From Actinomycetes bacterium (GTDB taxonomy: Bacteria > Actinomycetota > Actinomycetes > Mycobacteriales > Micromonosporaceae), in assembly GCA_021793335.1 (NCBI GenBank), contig JAJYSW010000131.1, positions 1-8,834 on the forward strand: a stretch of DNA of 8,834 nucleotides, written 5' to 3'. The translations under genes were made by a program, and so were the position numbers. How positions within the stretch are numbered: position 1 is the stretch's first letter; each line of letters opens with the position of its first letter. Of the stretch, positions 4,295 through 8,834 are shown piece after piece. The notes beneath the pieces were generated by a model. The model saw only the letters and a list, made by a program, of their open reading frames with translations, had not been told where the DNA came from and did no database searches.

Positions 4295-5620
4295 GTGACA
4301 GGAACCGCCGCACCCAAGCAACGCCGATGGACGCCACCGTACGCCGAGTCCGCACTCGATGCCGTCGTCCGCGTCCCAGGATCGAAGTCGATGACCGCCC
4401 GCGCCCTCGTCCTCGCGGGTCTGGCAAGCAGCCCCTCGACGATCCGCTACCCACTCCATTCCCGCGACACGCTGCTCATGGTCGACGGACTGCGCTCGCT
4501 GGGCGTCGAGGTCGACACCTCCGACCCCGAGCAGTGGACGGTCACGCCGCCGCGAGGCACACTGCGCGGCGGCGCCGACGTCGACTGCGGCCTCGCCGGC
4601 ACCGTCATGCGCTTCCTGCCGCCGGTCGCAGCCCTGGCCGACGGCCCGGTGGCCTTCGACGGCGACCCCCACGCCCGCAAACGCCCCAACGACGGGGTCA
4701 TCAAGGCCCTGCGCGATCTCGGCGTCGAACTCGACGACGGCGGCCGCGCCGCGCTGCCGTTCACCGTGAACGCCGTCGGCCGCGTCACCGGCGGTGCACT
4801 CACCGTCGACTCCTCCAAAACCTCGCAGCTGGTCAGCGCCCTGCTCATGGCCGCGCCCCGCTTCGAAAACGGCCTCGATCTGCGGCACGTCGGCGATCGC
4901 CCCATCCCCAGCCGCCCCTACCTCGACATGGTCGTCCATATGCTGCGCCAGGCCGGAGCCGAGGTCGACGACTCCGAGGAGAACCGCTGGCGCGTCGCCC
5001 CCGGCGAACTGACCGGCCGCGAATGGGTCATCGAGCCCGATCTCCAGAACGCCGTCCCGTTCCTGTGCGCCGCCGTCGCCGTCGGCGGCCGCGTCACCGT
5101 CCTGGACTGGCCGACCGAGACCACCCAGGCCGGCGACCGCATCCGCGAAGTCCTCGTGGAACTCGGCTCCCGTGTCGAGTGGAGCCGCGGCGGCCTCACC
5201 GTCGTCGGCGCTCCCGCGACCCTGCCGGTGGACCTCGACCTGTCGGACGCCTCCGAGCTCACTCCGTCGCTGGCGGCCCTGTTCGGCGTCAACCGCGGAC
5301 CGTCCTCGATCCGCGGCGTAGCCCACATCAGGGGCCACGAGACCGACCGCATCGCCGCGCTGACCAAGGAGCTCACCAAGCTCGGAGCCGAGGTCGTCGA
5401 ATACGACGACGGTCTCAAGATCTCCGGCGGGACCACCCGGCCGATGACCTGGGAGACCTACGCCGACCACCGGATGGCCCACGCCGCCGCCATCGTCGGC
5501 CTGGTCGCCCCCGGGTTCCAAGTCTCCGACGTCGCCTGCACCTCCAAGACCTGGCCGGGTTTCGCCGAGGCATGGGAGCAGGCCATCCGCGGCGGCACCC
5601 CCGACGAGGTCGACGGCTAG
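4295..5620 (+). CDS. aroA: 3-phosphoshikimate 1-carboxyvinyltransferase (EPSP synthase)
   Basis: Sixth step of the shikimate pathway: joins phosphoenolpyruvate to shikimate-3-phosphate, in the cytoplasm. The 441-residue length is usual. Motifs in order: V27-P-G-S-K31-S (phosphoshikimate site), C98-G-L-A-G-T-V-M-R-F, H126-A-R-K-R-P (PEP-binding Arg), S177-Q, the D-A-S-E region near 318-321, R346-G-H-E-T-D-R352, D391-H-R-M-A and K418-T-W-P-G-F. The start is GTG at 4295, directly after a perfect -10 box, so it is probably leaderless; the SKS motif at residue 30 fits this start. The position matching E. coli Pro101, where changes affect glyphosate sensitivity, is Phe107. This is probably lineage-typical, since I recall the same LAGTV-x-RF pattern in mycobacterial AroA. 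The stop overlaps the rsgA start by one base, so the two form an operon. Confidence 0.96.
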   Translation: MTGTAAPKQRRWTPPYAESALDAVVRVPGSKSMTARALVLAGLASSPSTIRYPLHSRDTLLMVDGLRSLGVEVDTSDPEQWTVTPPRGTLRGGADVDCGLAGTVMRFLPPVAALADGPVAFDGDPHARKRPNDGVIKALRDLGVELDDGGRAALPFTVNAVGRVTGGALTVDSSKTSQLVSALLMAAPRFENGLDLRHVGDRPIPSRPYLDMVVHMLRQAGAEVDDSEENRWRVAPGELTGREWVIEPDLQNAVPFLCAAVAVGGRVTVLDWPTETTQAGDRIREVLVELGSRVEWSRGGLTVVGAPATLPVDLDLSDASELTPSLAALFGVNRGPSSIRGVAHIRGHETDRIAALTKELTKLGAEVVEYDDGLKISGGTTRPMTWETYADHRMAHAAAIVGLVAPGFQVSDVACTSKTWPGFAEAWEQAIRGGTPDEVDG

Positions 5621-6612
5621 TGTCGTCCAGGGAATACGACGAGGACGACGTGCGGATCCGCCCCGCGCGTCGCTCCCGCCCCCGGACCAAGATCCGCCCC
5701 AAGCACGCCGACGCGAAAGAAGGCTTCGTCACCGCCGTCGACCGAGGCCGCTACACCTGCCTGGTCGAGGGCGTCTCCGTCACCGCGATGAAGGCCCGCG
5801 AGCTGGGCAGGCAGTCGATCGTCGTCGGCGACCGGGCCGCGCTCGTCGGCGACCTGTCCGGCCGCGAGGGCACACTCGCCAGGATCGTCCGCATCGCGCC
5901 CAGGCACGGCGAGCTGCGGCGCTCCGCCGACGACGACAGCCCCACCGAGCGCGTCGTGGTCGCCAACGTCGACCGGCTGGTGATCGTCGCCAGCCTGATC
6001 GACCCGCCACTGCGCTACGGTTTCGTCGACCGCTGCCTGGTGGCCGCCTACGACGCGGGCGTCGCCCCGGTGCTGTGCCTGACCAAGACCGATCTCGCGC
6101 CCGAACTCGTCGCCGAGGTCGAGACCTACTACTCACAGCTCGAATTGACGATGGTCACCACGCAGCCGGACGAACCGCTGGACCGGCTCCTGGAGCTCCT
6201 GGCCGACCAGGAAAACGTGTTCTTCGGGCATTCGGGGGTCGGCAAGTCCACGCTCATCAACCGGCTCGTGCCCGGAGCCGGGCGCGCCGTCGGCGAGGTC
6301 CGCTCCATCGGTAAGGGCAGCCACACCTCGACCAGCACCGTCGCCCTCGAACTTCCCGGCGGCGGCTGGGTCATCGACACCCCCGGCGTCCGATCATTCG
6401 GCCTCGCGCACGTCACCGCCGACTCGATCCTCAAGGCGTTCCCCGAATTGGAGGCGATCGCCGCCGACTGCCCGCGCGGGTGCACGCACACGCCCGAGAT
6501 CGGCGATTGCGCACTCGACGCGGCGATCGGCCCCGACGATCCGCGCTCCGGCCGGCTGGCGTCATTCCGCCGGATGCTCGCCTCGCTCACCGAAGCCGAG
6601 GACCGGTACTGA
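5620..6612 (+). CDS. rsgA: Ribosome small-subunit-dependent GTPase A (RsgA/YjeQ)
   Basis: A 330-residue GTPase that checks late 30S subunit maturation and is released on GTP hydrolysis. The GTPase motifs appear in the circularly permuted order typical of RsgA: G4 T155-K-T-D, G1 (P-loop) G203-H-S-G-V-G-K-S-T, then G3 D253-T-P-G. The C-terminal zinc site is C284, C288-T-H290 and C297. The N-terminal OB-fold domain covers about residues 30-98, after an Arg-rich tail (VRIRPARRSRPRTKIRPK) that is probably rRNA-binding. The start is GTG at 5620, sharing its G with the aroA TAG stop (TAGTG), with GAGGT 9 bases upstream inside aroA. The frame is open far upstream through aroA, but that is only a shadow frame. 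The aroA-rsgA pairing is conserved in actinobacteria. Confidence 0.95.
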   Translation: MSSREYDEDDVRIRPARRSRPRTKIRPKHADAKEGFVTAVDRGRYTCLVEGVSVTAMKARELGRQSIVVGDRAALVGDLSGREGTLARIVRIAPRHGELRRSADDDSPTERVVVANVDRLVIVASLIDPPLRYGFVDRCLVAAYDAGVAPVLCLTKTDLAPELVAEVETYYSQLELTMVTTQPDEPLDRLLELLADQENVFFGHSGVGKSTLINRLVPGAGRAVGEVRSIGKGSHTSTSTVALELPGGGWVIDTPGVRSFGLAHVTADSILKAFPELEAIAADCPRGCTHTPEIGDCALDAAIGPDDPRSGRLASFRRMLASLTEAEDRY

Positions 6613-6659
6613 GCCTCACCGGAGTGCAAGCGAACGGGAGTCGGTACGGGCTCCAACGG

Positions 6660-6665
6660 TAGGAT
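6660..6665 (+). promoter_or_regulatory. -10 box of hisN, leaderless
   Basis: TAGGAT, a perfect TAGRRT hexamer, with 7 bases before the ATG at 6673. Expected start point 6672-6673. It contains the first two bases of an in-frame ATG at 6664, arguing against that start. No clear -35. Confidence 0.58.
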
Positions 6666-6672
6666 GAGGCGC

Positions 6673-7467
6673 ATGGTCACCTCTAGCCACAACGACGATC
6701 TCGGTCTCGCGCATCTCTTGGCGGACAGCGCCGCCCGGATCGGAGTGGAACGATTCCGCTCCTCGGACCTGCAAGTCTCCACCAAGCCGGACATGACCGA
6801 GGTCTCGGACGCGGACACCACCATCGAAGAGGTCATCCGCTCGACCCTGTCCCGGGCCAGGCCGCGGGACGGTATCTACGGCGAAGAGTTCGGCGACGAA
6901 CCGGGCGCCTCGGGTCGCAAATGGGTCATCGACCCGATCGACGCCACTCGCAACTTCGTTCGCGGTGTGCCCATCTGGGCCACGCTCATCGCCCTGTTCG
7001 ACCAGGGCGAACCGGTGGTCGGCGTCGTCGGCGCGCCCTCACTGGGCAGGCGCTGGTGGGCGATGAAGGGCGCGGGGGCCTTCGCCGGGCGCGACCAGCG
7101 CTCAGGGGAGCGCATCCAGGTCTCGCGGGTCGCGAAGCTGTCCGACGCTTCGGTGAGCATCTCGTCGATCACCGGGTGGACGAAGGCCGGTCGCGAGGGC
7201 GCGATGCTGGCGATGCTGCACGAGGCCTGGCGCGAGCGCGGCTTCGGCGACTTCTACTCGTACATGCTGCTCGCCGAGGGCAGCGTGGACATCGCGGCCG
7301 AACCGGAAGTGGCCCTGTGGGATCTGGCCCCATTGTCGCTGATCGTCGAGGAGGCCGGGGGGACCTTCACCGACCTGAAGGGACGGCCGGGGCCGGACGG
7401 CGGTTCCGCGCTGGCGACCAACGGACTGCTGCACGAGCAGTCGCTGGAGCGCATCGGCATCAGCTGA
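6673..7467 (+). CDS. hisN: Inositol-monophosphatase-family phosphatase, probable histidinol-phosphatase
   Basis: A 264-residue Mg-dependent phosphatase of the IMPase superfamily. The metal-binding motifs are G70-E-E-F-G, then W84-V-I-D87-P-I-D90-A-T-R-N-F, and W216-D217-L-A-P-L near the end with E-E-A-G-G. The variant DPIDATRNFVRGVPIWATLIAL and the GWTKAGRE stretch (168-175) resemble the actinobacterial HisN group rather than true inositol phosphatases (DPIDGT). It would remove phosphate from histidinol phosphate, the penultimate part of histidine synthesis. The ATG at 6673 is preferred to the in-frame ATG at 6664, which lies inside the -10 box TAGGAT; the mRNA is likely leaderless. It follows rsgA by 60 bases and may also receive read-through. 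An alternative is another small-molecule phosphatase of the family. Confidence 0.85.
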   Translation: MVTSSHNDDLGLAHLLADSAARIGVERFRSSDLQVSTKPDMTEVSDADTTIEEVIRSTLSRARPRDGIYGEEFGDEPGASGRKWVIDPIDATRNFVRGVPIWATLIALFDQGEPVVGVVGAPSLGRRWWAMKGAGAFAGRDQRSGERIQVSRVAKLSDASVSISSITGWTKAGREGAMLAMLHEAWRERGFGDFYSYMLLAEGSVDIAAEPEVALWDLAPLSLIVEEAGGTFTDLKGRPGPDGGSALATNGLLHEQSLERIGIS

Positions 7468-7468
7468 A

Positions 7469-7483
7469 CCGGCCCCGGGCCGG
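7469..7483. terminator. Bidirectional terminator-like palindrome between hisN and esterase
   Basis: CCGGCCC-C-GGGCCGG, a perfect palindrome starting 1 base after the hisN stop and ending 2 bases from the esterase stop. As RNA it gives a 6-bp stem with a 3-base loop. No T-tract. It fills nearly the whole convergent gap. Confidence 0.55.
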
Positions 7484-7485
7484 CC

Positions 7486-8451
7486 TCACCTGGCGGCGAG
7501 GAACTTGAGGTGTTCGCCGCGTTGGTGGACGCCGCCGCCTTCGTGCCTGTTCCACGGCCACACGGTGATCTGCTTCTGGCCCTGCCAGCGGTTGTAGGCG
7601 GCGAAGACCGTTGAGGGCGGGCAGATGTCGTCCATCAGGGCCACCGAGTACAGCGCTGGGGCGGAGCCGCGGGCGGCGAAGTGGACGCCGTCGAAGTAGG
7701 ACAGCGTCTCGAAGACCTCTGATTCGCGGAGCCGCTGCCCTGCGAGGAACTCGACGAGCTCCTGGTAGGGGAAGCTGTCGGTGACCTCGACGGCGCGGCG
7801 GAAGTGCGTCAGGAACGGCACGTCCACGATCGCGCCGGCCAGGTCGTCGCGCAGGCCGCCGACGGCCTGCGCGATACCGCCGCCCTGGCTGCCTCCGGCG
7901 ACGACGATGCGTCCCGAGTCGATGGCCTCGTGACCTCCGGCGACGTCGACGGCGCGGACGGCGTCGGTGAAGACACGCCGGTAATAGTAGTGCTCGGGGG
8001 ATTCGAGGCCCTGGGTCATCCACCCGCCGCGGGTGGGCCCGGTGCTCCCGTAGGGGTCGCCGGTGTCGCCGGGCTGCCAGTTGCCGTAGCCCTGTCCGCG
8101 GGTGTCCATGACCAGGTGGGCCCACCCGGCGGCGGCGTACATGGTGTGGGCCCAGGGCACCGACCGTCCACCGGAGTAGCCGATGTACTCCACCACGCAC
8201 GGCAGCGGGCGCTCGATGCCTCGCGGCAACACCAGCCAGCCCTTGATGGGGTGTCCGGCGAAACCGGCGAAGACGAGGTCGAAGACGTCGACGGTCGTCA
8301 GTCCCGCGTCGATCGGTTCGAGGCGGACGTCGAGGTCGTGGGCGCTCGCTTCTGTGAGAGTCCGCTTCCAGAACTCGTCGAAGTCGGCCGGTTCGGGGAC
8401 GTCGGGGCGGTACTCGCGGAGCCGGTCGAGCGGCAGGTCGAAAAGTGCCAT
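7486..8451 (-). CDS. CE7-family carbohydrate esterase (acetylxylan esterase / cephalosporin-C deacetylase)
   Basis: A 321-residue alpha/beta hydrolase that removes acetyl groups from xylo-oligosaccharides and related small substrates. The three CE7 signatures are present: R118-G-Q, G186-G-S188-Q-G, and H303-E. The catalytic triad is Ser188, Asp274 (in ALMDDICPPS) and His303, the same numbers I remember for the Thermotoga enzyme TM0077, so the protein is full length and collinear. No signal peptide is visible, so it is intracellular, as usual for CE7, acting on imported acetylated oligosaccharides. The ATG at 8451 is preferred because TAAAAA (8463-8458) lies 6 bases upstream, implying a leaderless mRNA, and there is no Shine-Dalgarno. 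It is convergent with hisN and divergent from a Tat-exported protein, which suggests a small carbohydrate-use locus. Substrate within the family is not determinable here. Confidence 0.93.
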   Translation of the reverse strand: MALFDLPLDRLREYRPDVPEPADFDEFWKRTLTEASAHDLDVRLEPIDAGLTTVDVFDLVFAGFAGHPIKGWLVLPRGIERPLPCVVEYIGYSGGRSVPWAHTMYAAAGWAHLVMDTRGQGYGNWQPGDTGDPYGSTGPTRGGWMTQGLESPEHYYYRRVFTDAVRAVDVAGGHEAIDSGRIVVAGGSQGGGIAQAVGGLRDDLAGAIVDVPFLTHFRRAVEVTDSFPYQELVEFLAGQRLRESEVFETLSYFDGVHFAARGSAPALYSVALMDDICPPSTVFAAYNRWQGQKQITVWPWNRHEGGGVHQRGEHLKFLAAR

Positions 8452-8457
8452 GGCGTG

Positions 8458-8463
8458 TTTTTA
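8458..8463 (-). promoter_or_regulatory. -10 box of the CE7 esterase, leaderless
   Basis: Minus strand TAAAAA preceded by TGTGC, followed by 6 bases and then the ATG at 8451; expected start point on the A of ATG. A weak -35 candidate TGGCTT (8486-8481) lies 17 bases upstream. Confidence 0.45.
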
Positions 8464-8492
8464 GCACAGCAGTCATCAAGAAGCCACATCTG

Positions 8493-8505
8493 CGAACCCT
8501 GTTCG
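8493..8505. repeat. Inverted repeat CGAAC-CCT-GTTCG in the divergent gap
   Basis: A perfect 5-bp repeat with a 3-base spacer. The arms equal those of the actinobacterial LexA box, but that box needs a 4-base spacer. It may be an operator for another regulator of the divergent esterase and exported-protein genes. Confidence 0.45.
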
Positions 8506-8534
8506 AGAGGCACCATACACGAATGAGCCGTTGG

Positions 8535-8547
8535 TCGGTTTTGCCGA
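8535..8547. repeat. Short inverted repeat TCGG-TTTTG-CCGA
   Basis: Perfect 4-bp arms about a T-rich centre, in the middle of the esterase/exported-protein gap. Weak alone; listed because the gap holds three such repeats. Confidence 0.3.
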
Positions 8548-8602
8548 AAATATCCGCGCAGCCGCTTGCCTTTCGTGATGCAGAGCGATAACACATCGAG
8601 AC

Positions 8603-8616
8603 ATTTATGTATAAAT
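8603..8616. repeat. AT-rich palindrome ATTTAT-GT-ATAAAT, operator candidate
   Basis: A perfect 14-base palindrome of AT-only arms in very GC-rich DNA. It contains TATAAA (8610-8615), which could be the -10 of the exported-protein gene with a start point near 8622 and a 55-base leader. A repressor bound here would block that promoter. The regulator is unknown. Confidence 0.5.
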
Positions 8617-8676
8617 CGTGCGATGGCGCCTGCATCGTCGCCGATGCGCACCTCCATCGACAGAGAGGATGAAAAC

Positions 8677-8834
8677 GTGAGCACCGACCCGGCAACTCCG
8701 CGAATCAAGCGGCGCGTGCTCCTCGCTTCCACCGCCGGAGCGGCCGCGGCCGCCGATGGCATCGGTATCTGGGCGTCACAGCACGCCGGAGCCGAGGACC
8801 TCCCGGTTCGCCCGGGAGGCCCGCTCACACGCGA
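8677..8834 (+). CDS. N-terminus of a Tat-exported protein (cut by window edge)
   Basis: Only the first 52 codons are present. The GTG at 8677 follows GAGAGGA (8663-8669) by 7 bases. Residues 10-17 read I-K-R-R-V-L-L-A: a twin-arginine motif (RR-x-hydrophobic-hydrophobic), followed by an Ala/Gly-rich hydrophobic segment to about residue 33 and a likely signal peptidase site after A-G-A (about residue 39). The hydrophobic segment is oddly interrupted by an Asp (residue 27), so signal strength is less certain. There is no lipobox Cys, so a free secreted protein is expected, folded before export. Function cannot be read from this fragment. Its divergent partner is a CE7 esterase, so a secreted polysaccharide-degrading enzyme is a reasonable guess only. 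Confidence 0.72.
   Translation, partial: MSTDPATPRIKRRVLLASTAGAAAAADGIGIWASQHAGAEDLPVRPGGPLTR

Noticed and set aside
4160..5521. 453-residue minus-strand open frame opposite aroA
   Set aside because: It mirrors aroA codon structure, is rich in Gly/Asp/Val as antisense frames of GC-rich genes are, and shows no domain or start signal.
4327..5619. Upstream part of a 761-residue plus-strand frame leading into rsgA
   Set aside because: Arg/Pro-rich shadow of aroA in another frame. Real RsgA sequence begins only at the GTG at 5620.
5629..5655. GGGAAT at the start of rsgA as a SigR promoter
   Set aside because: No GTT at 18-19 bases; the bases lie within the coding start of rsgA.
8669..8680. ATG at 8669 just before the exported-protein gene
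   Set aside because: It encodes only three residues (M-K-T) before a stop; the SD and spacing fit the GTG at 8677.
7460..8695. 411-residue minus-strand frame overlapping the CE7 esterase
   Set aside because: Arg-rich shadow of the esterase in another frame. The esterase frame contains the full catalytic triad.
1..8834. CRISPR array, insertion sequence, tRNA or rRNA
   Set aside because: I saw no regularly spaced direct repeats, transposase motifs, or tRNA/rRNA signatures when reading both strands.

Overview
The window is high-GC DNA from an actinobacterium. This is shown by the SigR/RsrA thiol-stress pair, a WhiB-like protein, a bL37-type 24-residue ribosomal protein, GTG starts and TAGRRT -10 boxes. 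The block whiB-like / sigR-rsrA / SRAP / aroA / rsgA resembles the conserved sigH-aroA neighbourhood I remember from mycobacteria and the sigR-aroA neighbourhood of Streptomyces. I cannot fix the genus from sequence alone. A non-mycobacterial soil lineage fits best.

Layout. 1-781: a short strong-RBS gene for bL37 (260-334), then about 450 bases with no convincing gene. 782-1390 (+): TetR-family regulator, convergent with the next operon. 1438-2561 (-): rsrA and sigR, overlapping by four bases. 2624-3000: intergenic, with a long inverted repeat. 3001-3351 (-): WhiB-like iron-sulfur regulator. 3486-4229 (-): SRAP-domain protein (YedK/HMCES family). 4295-6612 (+): aroA and rsgA, overlapping by one base. 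6673-7467 (+): hisN-type phosphatase. 7486-8451 (-): CE7 carbohydrate esterase. 8677-8834 (+): start of a Tat-exported protein, cut by the window edge.

How the parts fit. The left half is a redox and stress control block: sigma factor, zinc anti-sigma, Fe-S regulator and a DNA-damage protein. SigR appears to be made in two forms. A textbook SigR promoter (GGAAT-N18-GTT, 2623-2598) lies before a long start at 2561. An internal housekeeping-type promoter (2392-2363) lies just before the short starts at 2354 and 2333. This matches the stable/unstable isoform feedback loop known in Streptomyces. The WhiB-like gene has a CRP-type palindrome (AGTGA-N6-TCACA) upstream, reminiscent of CRP control of mycobacterial whiB1. 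The middle block is shikimate pathway, ribosome maturation and histidine biosynthesis. The right edge looks like an accessory carbohydrate locus.

A recurring theme is leaderless initiation. SRAP, aroA, hisN and the CE7 esterase each have a -10-like hexamer whose expected transcription start falls on, or within a base of, the start codon. None has a convincing, well-spaced Shine-Dalgarno (hisN has only a GAGG three bases from its ATG). I found no CRISPR array, transposase, tRNA or rRNA. I found no clearly new system. The most interesting content is regulatory architecture.
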